Shown: in pieces, positions 34,301-45,586 of the stretch | How the letters are laid out: each line of letters opens with the position of its first letter | How positions within the stretch are numbered: position 1 is the first letter of the stretch | Source: Yamagishiella unicocca | Taxonomy: Eukaryota; Chlorophyta; Chlorophyceae; Chlamydomonadales; Volvocaceae | Length of the DNA: 64,000 nt | NCBI GenBank assembly: GCA_003116995.1 | Contig: BDSL01000029.1 | Location: forward strand, 434,001-498,000 | Direction: 5' to 3' | Position numbers and translations under genes: made by a program | Notes under the pieces: model-generated | Database searches by the model: none | What the model was told of the DNA's origin: nothing | The model's input: the letters and a program-made list of their open reading frames with translations, nothing else

Positions 34301-36542
34301 GCCGCAGCCTGCAGCGGAACGTGGACTCGCCCACCACCACGCCGGTGACCACGCCGCCGCCGCCGCAGGCGGCGGCGGCGCAGCCGCCGGCGGCGGCAGC
34401 CGCCGCTGCCGCGGCGGCTGCGCCGCCTGGCGGCGCCGTTGGTTTCGGCGGCGCCGACGGCGCCGCCGCCGCCGCGGTGTCGGCGCTTGTGGGCTCCACT
34501 GCCGCCAGCATCTTGGAGCTGCATGACGCGTTGACGACGGAGAAGGGTCACGGGCTCTTCGCGAGGCGGGGGATGTGGGAGATAAGGCTGCGGGAGCTGG
34601 CGGACGGTGGGGCGCGGGAAGGGGGTTGGGGAGGGGGTCGGGGGCGCGGGCGGAGGGTGGGTCCATACAGGTAGGGGGTAAGGGTTGCAAGGAAAACTCG
34701 GTGATGGGTTATTACCTAACCGAGGGAGTTGGGGCACCAGGGCAATGGGCTATCGCTGTCACTGCGCTCTCGCTGGGCTGTCGCTGGGCTAGGGCCGACG
34801 GAAGGAGTTGAGGGACCAGTTGGCTCAGCTCCGGGTTGAGAGGGGCACGGTAGGGGGATGGAACAACACCCCACCATTGCGCAGCCCCGCTCACCCCTGG
34901 TGTCCCGCCCTCGCCCTCGCGCTCCCACCCGCCTCGCTCGCCTCGGTCCCTTCAAACCCTCCGCTGTCCAGCAGGCGGCAACAACCACGTCTGTCTCCAG
35001 GTGCTGTGGGCGGAGATGGCGGAGGGCATCAAGGTGTGGATGGCGGCGGGAGGCCCGCCCCCGGGCACACCCAGCGGCGCGGCGGGACCCGGCCTGCCGC
35101 TCCCGGATCGCTCGTCCGTCATGCCGCCGTACAGGTCGTACGACGCAGTGGCGGCGGAGCGCGCAGGCGACCTTTACGGCGGCGGGCAGGTGCATGGGCC
35201 GCGGCGGGGGGGGGCAGCCGCCACTGGTGGATGGGGTGGAGGCCGTGTGGGGTGTCATGTCGCTGCACGCGGGAGCACGGAAGCAGTCCGCGGCACCCTC
35301 TCCAGGTTTCCCCCTCCAGCATGCGCCCACGAAATTGGTGTCCGACGACAATGCGCCAACTATCCTGTCCCGTCGCGTAAAAAGGTCTTTACAAACTCCC
35401 CCACAGGGCACCAGCTACACTTCCCATGTCGAGTTGTCGGTTCTTTTATGTAACCCCCCCACAGGTGTCCGAAGGCTATGCACCAGCTACACTTCCCGTG
35501 TCGAGTTACCTGTCCTTGTCTCCCCTCATGCTCACACCCCCCAGTGCGGCACCCTCCGAAACTGAGTGGCGCAGTTTGCCGGCATCGCACCGGGGTCAAC
35601 CGCACACACACAGCGCCATGTGCCTGGCTCGCATGCGCTGCAGCTCCCTTGGCGCCCCACGCCACCTGCGTGGATGACCCCCCCAGCACCACCGGTGTCA
35701 GCTATTATACCCATGCCGTATAAATTGGTTTTGATGCCCTTCTCCCCCCCGCCAACCACCCCCCGCCAACCACCCCCCGCCAACCACCCACCCGCCCCAC
35801 TGCCACCACCCTTTCCTCACAGACGCCCCGGGACGCTTACGGCGTTGCCCGCCTGCTTGACAAGTCCATGCCCCTGGGCGAAGACGACTACTACCTGGCA
35901 GCAGCCCAACAGCACCAACAGCACCAACAGCAGCAGCAGAACATGCAGCCGCTGTCCTCGCCGTTCTTCGACTACTCAGCGGTCGCTGCCGGCGCGCCGC
36001 CCGGATCCGCGCGCGCTGCACCGCCCAGCAGCAGCGGCCGGGGCGCGGGCGCGCCTCCGGTCACCCCCTGGGCGGTGCGCTCGGAGCTGACGCTGCTGAT
36101 GCAGTCCCTGGAGAGCGAGGTGGACACGGACTTGGATGAGGGGGCGGACGCGACGGATGTGGAAGACAGCGACACAGAGACGACGTCGGCGGCGCGGCGG
36201 CGGCGCCAGCCGCTGCCGGCGCCGCCGGCTGACGTGGAGGTGGCGAAGGTGCCAGAGGCGACAGTGCCAGAGGCGACAGTGCCAGAGGCGACGGTGGCAG
36301 CAGCGGCGGCGGCAGGGGGCGGGGAAGCAAGGGGCGGAGAGGCGATGGATGTGGATGGGGCGGGGCAGGCGGAAGGGGGGGACGGGAAGGCGGTAGCGGC
36401 CGGGGAAGGCGGGAAGGCTGCCCCGGCTGACTCCAGGGAGGGTGCTGCGCCCCCAGGCACGGCGGCAATGGCTGTGCTCGAGAAAGCGTCTGCTGTTGCT
36501 GCTGCGGTGGCGGAGGTAGCGGATACGCTGATGGCCGGCTGA
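31336..36542 (+). CDS. Unrecognised protein with a possible SH3-like barrel and acidic C-terminal part
   Basis: Nine exons fit in phase: 31336-31626, 31804-31914, 32208-32566, 33049-33161, 33472-33720, 34160-34656, 34805-34849, 35001-35189 and 35823-36542 (about 857 aa). The N-terminus is Pro/Ala/Thr-rich. Structured parts: YQDPICGYLLQDPSFVAAVK and NLHAIMARIKPQQNAAM (about 100-155); RGDWVIIRSANKS...DAWVARVEHNGWVELQV..KLQQRYLQLI (about 250-310), whose strand pattern suggests a small SH3/KOW-like barrel; and SSRIRDIIRAIRRELLAVEESVPWNCVVPSW (about 395-425). The C-terminus has acidic and Ala-rich tracts plus three VPEAT repeats. The choice of donor at 32567 is forced by phase. The donor at 34657 and the 15-codon exon 34805-34849 are the weakest calls. 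A nuclear role would be a guess; I do not know the family. Confidence 0.72.
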
Positions 36543-38922
36543 CGCGGCGTGGGACTGGGGGCTAAGAAGGGGGGGGTACCGGTATGAGAGGAAACCCGTG
36601 GGTCGGCACTACAGTACGAAAACTGGCCCCTAAGGTGGGGGGGGTATGGGCTTGGGTCTTGGGCCTGCGCTGCATTATGCGGGGCGGCGGGATTGCTGCC
36701 GCATGACGCATTGTGACGTGAGGATGATGTCAGGATGACGTGATTTTGACCGATGGAATACGGTAGTAGGACGTGGGATGGTACTGACGGTGGGGCGGGA
36801 GGGAGGCGGGAGGGGGGGGCACGCGGGTGCTGCCCAAGAACGGAGGAACGGCCGGCGCACAGCACGAAGAGGATGAGGCGGCGGCGCACCTGCTGTGTCG
36901 CTTGACAGCGTGAGGGAGGTATGATGTCGTGACGTTGTTGGATTTAGGGTTTTGAACTTTCGAACACTAACCATGGATTCGTGTCACTCGATTTATTCGC
37001 TGTGCCACTCGTTGTGTTTTCAGTATCGCTGCAGCTGCAAAAACGCAACCCCACCGCATACGAGGAACGCCTTCGGGTGGGCTTCCGATCCCCGGACGAT
37101 GGGGATGTGCCGCAAGCAGACGCGCAAGCAGGGACATGCCGTACTCACTGCTCCTTCGGAAGGGCTTGACACGTTCTGTGAGGTCATTGGATTGCTTGTT
37201 CTTAGCGCCAAGCAATCGCATGGAACCTAAATGTTAAGCCATGAGCGAGCAGCAGCTCCACGGCGATAGATGCTACGACTCAGCACTCAGCTACGACTTA
37301 TCGACTTATTACAAATGGAAAATTTGAACAAGAAATATACTCCCCGATGCTCCAGCGAAGGAAGCGAGCCGACGGGTAACACAGTAGGATATGCGTGTAT
37401 GCCAAACGAACAGCGCTATAGAGGATCAGGAAGGGCCGGAACGTAACAACATGTGATAACCATAACATAACATAAAAAGACAGCAGCCCTACACTACTGC
37501 GTTAAAGCCCTGCAGAGTAAGACAACGACCGCGACAAAAGCATCCGGCAGTGCCATCGGCAAGCAGGCACACAGCCAACCGGAAGGCCGCGCCACATCAC
37601 CGCGCAACATCCTACCCGCCACCCACCCAGCTGCGACGCCAGCAGATCGCTGCAAAGGGTCGAGCTACCTGCTCCAGCTCCTGTTCCGCGCGCGGAATTT
37701 ACTTCATGCCGCACGCTGAACGCATGCCGATGCCAGGCAAACGCTCTACGACCCAAAACGTTACGTCCAACAATAAAAACCCCGACAGCTTAGGAGGTGC
37801 CCTTCGCTGGAGCTGCTCAGCGACCTAAAGCCGGCACCAACATGCTGTTGCTGTTGCTGCTGCGGCAGTGTGTGGGCCGATCAACACCAGTCAACGCCGG
37901 CGTCTGGCCGCCTCCACCCGCCCGCCACCCACCACACCGCACATGATACCGTACACCTAACGGCCACCTGCCAACCGCTAACGGACGATGTCAACGCTTC
38001 AGAACATATGCGCAGCGCCCCGCAGCCTCCCACCGCAACGCAGTCGTCGTACCCCAGCAGTACGGCAGGCGATCCCCACCCACCACCCGCTGTGAGCCCA
38101 CTCTGCGCTCATCGCGCGCGGCTGGGACTGCACCTTGACCTGCACCTTCACCCGCCCCCTCGCTCGCCCTCCCTGGACGCCGCCTCCCCGCCTGTCCCTG
38201 CCTGCCTGCTAAGATGGACGTAGCTGCCTCCGCCTCCGCCGGTCGGGTGCGCCGCATGCACCCGCATTTGCGAGGCGGGGCCCGGCGCCCTCGCCGTCGG
38301 CGGCACGAATCAGTATGAGTATCCGGATGAGTACGTGTCAGGTGTCAGCTGTCAACAAGGACCTTGGAGAGCTCAGCTAGTCCTATGTACAGAGCCACTG
38401 GGGACGTCCTAATGCCACGAACATGCCGCACCTGGCAGCTACCCAAGCACCCCCTTTTCAGCTGCAGCTGCAGCAGCAGCAGCAGTTATACGCAGCAGTT
38501 GTAGGCAGCAATGATAGGTAGCAGTAAAAGGCAGCAGTGAAAGGCAGCAGAAATGCACGCGCCTGCAGCGCGACCTGCACCTCCACAGCGCCTACGCCCT
38601 CCGTAGAGTAAGGCAAGACAACCCGGATGCAGCACCTCGCCATAACTCTCAAGACATCCGGCCATCCCCAAGACTGGTAATGCTGTGCATCCAAACTTTC
38701 CGGGCGCAACCAGCCCATGACTAAGACCGTGACTAAGCCCATCCCGGCCCACAGCCAGCGCCGAGTCCCCGCCACCCTGCCACTTCCCCGTCATCGGACT
38801 TGGCACCAGCCCCGGCCCCAAGCGGAACACCGGGAGTTCTGGCTCCCACACACCCACCCACCACCCCGTTCATCCGACGTCTCCTCCACCGCCGGTTAAC
38901 AGGCCCTGGCGCCCAGCCTTCC
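36543..38922. other. Spacer between convergent genes, no supported gene
   Basis: The stops of two convergent genes bound this stretch. It starts with a repeat-family fragment GAGAGGAAACCCGTGGGTCG at 36588-36607. TGTAA in the minus sense occurs at 37309-37313, about 1.6 kb after the stop of the minus-strand gene. I find no clear plus-strand signal for the other gene. Short CAG/GCA runs lie at 38467-38480. Several ORFs of 60-120 codons show no protein features. Confidence 0.55.
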
Positions 38923-41900
38923 CTAGGTCCTCCCGCCACCAGCACCGCCCGCCCCAGCCCCGGCACCTGCCCCCGGCGCCTTCAGCGCCTTTAGCGGAAG
39001 GCTGCTCACACTGGCATCCAACCGACCGGGACCGTGGCCCTGCCCATGGCCATGGGCGTTCGGCGCCGCGCCGGCGGTGCCGCCGACGGCACGGCAGCGT
39101 CCGCCGCCAGCTGACAGGGCTGAGGCGGCGGCATCCGCCGCCTTCGCCGCGGCGGAGCGGTCCGGCGCCGGCGTGCGCGGCCCGGTCTCTCCGTGGCTTG
39201 CGACAGGCAGAGGAGGGCGCACCTTGGGGGCCGGTGGGGGTTTGGCGGCCTGGTGGCGTCATGGCGGGCGAGTGTGTGGGGCGCGGGCGAGGGGCGATCA
39301 GGCGGGCGATAAGAGCCAATGAGCGACCAGAAGGTGACGGGACAGACGGATGGACGGGACAGACGGGCGGAGGGGACATATGAGGCCACAACTGACCCAC
39401 GGCCCCGGCTCCAGAACCTGGCAGCTTAGCCCCTCCGCCCCGACGACCCTCCTCCCTCTCGAAACGTCTTGTCCTAATCTTCTAATTTCCTCGCGTACAC
39501 GGGCCTTCCTAGCAACCCTCCCGCGGCCCCGCGCCGCACCCACCATCAGCTGCTCGTCCAGGTTGCCGCTGAGGTCTCCGAAGCCCTCCTCCGCGGTGTA
39601 CCTCGTGTTGTGGTGCTGCTCCGCATGCACCCGCGACCACATGTCGCCGAGGACCCCCAGACCGCCCTCAAGGGACAGACCCACGGGTCCGCTGTCGGCG
39701 GCGGCCAGGAAGGCGCCGCAGCCGCTGTCGCTCAGCGACCGGGGCCGCCGGCCGCCGCCAAGGCCCGCCGCCGCCGCCAGTGACTGCAGGTAGCTGGACT
39801 GCAGCCCCCCTTGGAGCTGCTGCTGCTGCTGCTGCTGCGCCTCCGCCGTCAGCGGCGAGGCAGAGGCGCCGTCGCCACCCTGGGCGCTGCCGCTGGCGCT
39901 AAGGGTGCGGAAGCGCGGCGTCGGCAGGTCCGCGCCCGGCGTGGCTGGGTTGAAGGTGACGGCGCCCGGCGACCAGCGGCCGCTGCCTCCCCCTCCGCCT
40001 CCCCCTCCGCTGCTCATGCGGCTGACCATGAGGGGCAGAATGTCCTGGCTGGGGGCCCACAGGCCCTCGCCGCCAGGGGAGCCCGCGCCGCCGTCCGCCA
40101 GCGCCGCCGCTGCCTGCTGCCGCATCTGCTGCGATGTGGCAGCCATCAGTCGCGGGGTCGCCTCCAGGGGGTCCAGACCCGCCGCCCCGCCGCTGAGCTG
40201 CCGCCGCACTCCCCCGCCCGCCGCCGCCGCCGCCGCGGTCGGGGGGTGGAAGCGCAGCGGGTCGGTCTGTAGCCGCTGCCGTACGCTGCTCTGCACCGCG
40301 AACCTGTCGCCACCGCCGCCGCCGCCGCCGCCGCCGGGCGCCGCCGCGTGCGTCGCTATGGAACGCACGGTGAGCTCCATCGCTGAGGATCTGGATCCGG
40401 ATCCGGATCCAGGACCGCACAGCGCCGCCGGATCCAGGTTGGGTGTGCTCGAGTCCATCGTCGACTCGCCCAACGGCCCCGGACCCACCACCACGCCCTC
40501 ACCCAGCGCCCCCCCCGAGCCCCCCATCGGAGCCAGCGGGGTGGCCCACACGAAGGGCGAGTACGCCCCCTTCGTGGGGGACTGCGGCGTCAGCGCCGGC
40601 GCCGCCGGCGCCGGCGCAGCGCCGCTGTTGGACGCGCGCAGCGGCAGCGGCTCGGGTCGCGGGGAGCGGAGGTTCATGGGCGGGCTGGATGGCACGTGGG
40701 GCAGACTGCCGCTGGACGCAGCCATCGTCGGCGGCGTTGCCGCCCTCGCTGCGTTGATCGCGGCAGTGGGCAGCGGCGCGAGGCTGAACACGGCCCCCCC
40801 GCCGCTGCCGGAGGCATTCGCGCCGCCGCCCATGCCCGGGTCGGACAAGCGGGCGTCGCGAGCTGGCAGCTTTGGGACTGCAGACAGCGTCACTCCCCCC
40901 CCGCCGCCAGCCCCGCCGCTACTGCCAGGGAAGCCGCCAGCGCCGGACGGTCCACGCGCCGAGGAGACGGCCGGCCTTGAACCCGGCTGCTGCTGCGGTG
41001 GAGGCGGCAGTAGCAGCGACAGCGGCAACTGCTGCTGCTGCTGCTGGGTTCCCTGGTTGCTCAACGTGTGCTGCTGCTGCCCGTGCTGCAGGGTGCTCAG
41101 CTCATGGGCCGCCGCCAGCACCAGCTTCTGCGACCCGGCGGCACCTAGCGTCAACTCCAGGCCGCCCGTCATGCTCAGCCGCCTGTGGGTGAGCGAGGAG
41201 TTCATCCCCTCGGGCGCTGCCGTCGCACCTCCGGGACCCGACCGCGCGGATGACGGCCGCTGGCCCGGCTGGAGCTGCGAGGCAGCGAACGGCAACGGCG
41301 GGGCGCCGTTCATGTCCCCTCGGGGGCCTCCGAAACCCGCAGGTGCGGAGGTGCTGGGGGCAGCACCACTGGCTGGCGGCAGAGCTACCCCGGTGCCGGA
41401 CGCGCCCGAGGGCCGAAGCGGCCTGGCGGAGAGCCCAGGGGACCCCTGGGAGGGGGGAGTGGTGGGTGACGCAGCAGGGGAGGGGCCCGCCGGCATGGAT
41501 TTGGTGACGGAGAGGCCGCCGCCGCCGCCGCTGCCGCTGGCACGGGCGCTGGGTACTCTGGGGGAGGCTGATCCCGAGGACGACATCATCGTGGGCGGCA
41601 TCAGGAAACTGCCGTTGATGGACGGCAGGGAGGAGGACACGGGGGGTGGCGCGGAGCCGAAGTTCACCTGCCGCGTGTTTGGGCTGTTGGGGGCGATGCC
41701 CGGCATGGAGACGGCCAGGCCGGTGGGAGAGGCCGACAGAGCTACGGGGGAGTCGAAGATGAGCGGCAGCGGACTGCCGTGGCTGTGCGGCATTTGGCCG
41801 GACTCGTGGCTGAGGCAGCTGGGGGGGTGGGTTGTGGAGGAGCGGCGGTTGAGGCCGGGGCTCAGCATGAGGGAGATGTGGGGCGGGGAGGAGGGCGCGC

Positions 41901-42851
41901 CGCCGCCGGTGCTGTTGACGGCGGACGCGGGAGCCGCGGCGCTGCCGTTGGGGCTGCTACCCGTGGGGCTGGGCAGGGAGCCGAGGGGCGTGGGCGGTCG
42001 GACTGCCAGCCGCGACGGCGAGGCTGCGGGGGAGGAGGCCGTGGAGGCGATGTTGGGCAGGGAGCTCGCCGTCATGAGGGCGGAGGCGAGGTTGGTGGTG
42101 CTGCTGTTGCTGGGGCTGCCCGCGCCGGGGCTGGGGAGGGAGTTGGAGCCAAGGGAGGGCGCAAAGCTCGCGCCGTTGCCATTTGGACCGCCGCCGCCGC
42201 TGCCGCTGCCGCTGCCGGCAGGCCCCACCGGGAACTTGGTTGCGGGCAGGGATGTGGTGGTCTGGATAGTTGAGCCGTCATGGATGCCTTCCAGGGTACG
42301 ACGGGAGTTGCGCCTAAAAGGGGGGGGGAGGGAGGGGTCGGCCAGATTTTCCGCGGGCGAGGGGGACGGGGACTCAGGGGGGCGCGAGCGCGCAGCGGAG
42401 TGGCCACAAAGATCAAGCGGCTTCCTCTTGCGAAGTAATGTGCAGTGGGCGCCAGAGATGGGAAGTGCCCGGGATACGAAGGTAAATGGACGAAGACCCT
42501 CAACGGGCACCACGCGCCGCAAATTCCGGAGACTGCTTATGAACGTAACCAGTCAGATTTATTTTCCCTTTCACGTCCTGTCTCAAGCGCAGAAGCGTAC
42601 CTGTAGGGCAGCGCACAGGCGTCGCATGTGCTCCTGCCCAGCCCAGCCTTACCTCAAATGCAGCGCGCCCTCCGCCTCGACTGCGCCAGTTCGCTCACCG
42701 GCAGCCTGCAGTAATACATTCAGCACGTTGACAGCACTGCGACATGTACGCCGAACTCGACCCCGAAAGATTGCGAACGCATTGAAGGCCTGCCACCTCG
42801 CACCTTGAGACTACGCAGTAACGACACCGCATCGTCGGACGCAACCGCCAT
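38923..42851 (-). CDS. Unrecognised 1065-aa Ser/Gly/Pro/Ala-rich protein
   Basis: Four exons in phase: 42804-42851 (starts MAVASDDAVSLLRSLK), 42653-42705, 39544-42313 and 38923-39249. The two short 5' exons are supported by good donors (GTGCGA, GTAAGG) and by the junction LHLR/RNSRRTLEGIHDG. The protein is almost entirely low complexity. Recurrent SSLP, SPxxSP and SxP patterns suggest many phosphorylation sites, and there are short poly-Q, poly-G and poly-A runs. Better conserved-looking islands are the N-terminus up to HDGSTIQTTTSLP, LTHRRLSMTGGLELTLG and, near the C-terminus, MWSRVHAEQHHNTRYTAEEGF followed by LDEQLM. I recognise no domain. The 967-codon ORF on the opposite strand is a GC-driven shadow. 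Confidence 0.75.
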
Positions 42852-43491
42852 GGCTTGCTGGTCGTCGAAGCCTTGGCCAAGTCAGCTTTGGGGCGTTAAC
42901 TAAGGTTTAAGCCCGAGTGACGGCCCATCCAGGCCATCAGCATGGCTTCTTTAATATCAGTTAACTGCTAGTTATCTATTTGTGAGCATCGACGGTGCTA
43001 CGGTTCTCAGCTGTTCAGGGCGTCGGTGTCATGATGAACCGTGCAAACTATTGACGCGTGCGAAGTTTTGCCCATAATATGCACATTCAACTTGAAAAAT
43101 TGATTGTTGCAACCATGGGTGAGATCGAAACATCGATGTCACCAGCTAACCGCCCAGCTCCTCACCTGGGTGTCAACTGGACGTCAAAAACCGCGCAGGC
43201 TGTCATCATGCGGATGGGATCGCAAGTTTGTGTATCCATATGTGCTCGCAGCTTCCGGATGCATCATTGACGCTTCGTAAAGTCTGCCTCTGGGCCTCGA
43301 AGTGCCTGCAAACATGCAGCTTTGCCTTGATGATCCAATGCATATATGTGATTTGTATGCAATCATTCTAAACTTGGGCGCTGGGAACGGTTTGGGCACC
43401 GACAGCAGGGTTGACCCACGGGACGGTGTGAACCTGTGCTAGCTAAGGTTCCTCCATAGCGGCCAAGGCCAATCGAGTCTGCGACCCCCAG
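42852..43491. other. AT-richer divergent intergenic region
   Basis: This lies upstream of the 1065-aa gene (minus) and of the small gene starting somewhere before 43492 (plus). An exon-like stretch ending at a strong donor (ATGG then GTGAGA near 43115-43125) might belong to the small gene, but I could not join it in phase. Base composition is clearly less GC-rich than the genes, as expected for promoters. Confidence 0.5.
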
Positions 43492-44353
43492 CCCCTGCTG
43501 CTAAATTATGCCTGGAATTATGACGATAAATGCTGTGAAGGCCGTCGGGATGAGTACACCGTACCTGTCAGGCCGTTCCGGCCCATCAGAGCCGAGCGCG
43601 CCGAACGGAGCGGGTGAGTTGGGATACGGCCGTTTCCCCAAAATCTCTACCCCACCAGCTTTCCCATATACGCCTTGCACACTCATGAATTCACCGCGCC
43701 CAATTCACCATACATTCTTTCTCTAGACGGCATCCCGCCTGCACCTTGCAGCACCTGCTTGCCGCCCAGATGGCTCGCTACGAGGACTGCCGGGTGGAGG
43801 AGCGCAACAGGGGCGCGCAGGAGCTGTATGGCAAGAGCTTTTGGGAGTGCAATATTGACGAGAAGATTAAGGTCAGGAAGGCGTGGTGGTGCGGCCGCGG
43901 TAGCCTAGGCCGCTACGTCTTGGTGTGGGAGCCTGGGCCGCGGATTGCGGCAATACGCCTAACGTCTGCTGCTGGACGAAATTAGGCCAACGCGGTCGCA
44001 CTTGCCCAAAGCACATTTGCCTAAACGTGTTTTTTAACAAGGTCACGCGTGTTTTTTAACAAGGTCGCACTAGTCACTTTCTGACACAGCAACGATGGTG
44101 TAGAGCGCGATACACCATCTATCTATCCACCACATCTATCTATCGCCAGCATGTCCTCTGGGCCTGCAACTATCGAGTCATGCAACCTGCCTGCTTTAAG
44201 CTCTTGGTCGGACGGACGTGTTCCCAAACACCGGCAATGCCTCGCGGGCCGCTGCAGGTGGGCCACCACATCGGCGGCCTGGACAAGATATACCGGCCCT
44301 GGGGCGAGAAGAAGGGAAGCAAGGCGGCAGGGGCCGTGCGGTCCGACAACTAG
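43492..44353 (+). CDS. Small unrecognised protein gene, 5' exon not found; related to the gene at 57859-59225
   Basis: Three exons join in phase: 43492-43613, 43727-43871 and 44258-44353 (about 120 residues plus a missing N-terminus). The conserved-looking core is LLAAQMARYEDCRVEERNRG and QELYGKSFWECNIDEKIK, then, after a phase-0 intron, VGHHIGGLDKIYRPWGEKK, ending in a Lys/Ala tail. The other small gene has QEMFGKKFEECESMERIK, an intron at the same position, and VGAHIGG. This argues that both are real and homologous. The protein is soluble and highly charged. The N-terminal part of the first exon (NYAWNYDDKCCEGRRDEY...) is less certain. Function unknown. Confidence 0.6.
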
Positions 44354-45586
44354 GCGGCTTGGCGGCTGCCCCGAGGGTGGCGGCGGCATGGCGGCCGCGC
44401 CGTCCGTGTCCCAGCGCGCTAGGGACCAGCAGCGGTAGAGGGAAAGCGGCGCTAGGGACCAGCACTCCAGCAGCGGCAGGGGGCCAGCGGTCTAAGTGGC
44501 AGCGGCGCTAGGGGGCCAGCGGCGCGTCCTGGGCTGGGCGGCTGATTGGTTGGCTGGTGGGGAGAGGGCAGGTCGGCGCGGGGCAAGGCGTCGGGCAGGA
44601 AGTGAGCCTCAGCTGGCGGGAGTTACTATCGGTGAAACACGCCGCATGTGCCGCGGTGCACCTTGTTGGTAAATGTCACCGCCACACGTGTGACGTTCGG
44701 GGGCCACCCCAGCCCTGAGTTGCATATTATGGTTGGGGCGACGTGCGTGTACGTGGCACATGGCACTGGCAGTTGGCGGTTGGCAGTTGGATTAGGTGCG
44801 TGTCGGCGGTGCCTGTGACATAGGTTCTGCAGGTTTGTAAGGTCTTTTAGGACGGTAGTCCGTTGGGTGAGACCAAGTGGGTTATTTTGCGCAAAGTGGA
44901 GGGCAACAACTGGGGATAGCATACACACGCATTGGGGACAACGGAGGACTCACGGGACGGGATGTCGAGGCTGACAGCACATGCATTACCAGACGTTGCG
45001 CATTGCCAATTCTGCCGGCGCGTTCCTGAATTGGCTGCGCGATCGGCACTTGGCCAAAATAGGTTCGATCTCGTCTGGGCGTTGGCACTCCACGGGTCCA
45101 CGCCTCGCCGCCAGCACCATCGTGTCACAGTGGCTGCCCCCGCGTCTACATAGGGCGACACAGCTATCGGGAACGTCATAGTAGTATCATAGCCGAACAA
45201 AGCGCCCTCGACAACTCCCGCGGAGCCGCGCAAATTGCGAGTACCCATCCTTCAACCGCTCTGTACGGTGTTGAGCAGCCGCCGTAATGCCATGTCTACT
45301 CCTCCACACACGCCCCCAGAGATTCGTAGCAGGCTCCTCCAAACTTAATGTCAATATCGCTGGTAGCGTCGAGTGCAATCATCGGCGGCAAGTCGCTGTG
45401 ACCACCTACCGGAAGCCTGTTGCACGCGCCATGGAGATGCCAATTCAGGCCGTTGATCCACATACTTGCGCTTTTATACGTTCGGATTCTTTTGTTATGA
45501 GGATGTCACAGCACTAACCTTTCAGAGCTCGTGCATGTTGGTTTGCAAGCCGCGTCCGCTGTTGGTCTTCCTGTTAAGCTATTGGA
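44354..45586. other. 3' UTR of the small gene and promoter of the J/ankyrin/TPR gene
   Basis: The poly(A) signal of the small gene is at 44836-44840. From there to 45586 the sequence is less GC-rich and holds no supported exon; it should contain the promoter and 5' UTR of the next gene. Confidence 0.55.
44836..44840 (+). terminator. TGTAA polyadenylation signal, small gene
   Basis: It lies about 480 nt after the TAG stop at 44351-44353. Confidence 0.55.

Noticed and set aside
39905..42808. 967-codon ORF opposite the 1065-aa gene
   Set aside because: Antisense frame kept open by high GC and Ser/Gly/Pro codons; the minus strand has fitting splice sites and short 5' exons, the plus strand does not.
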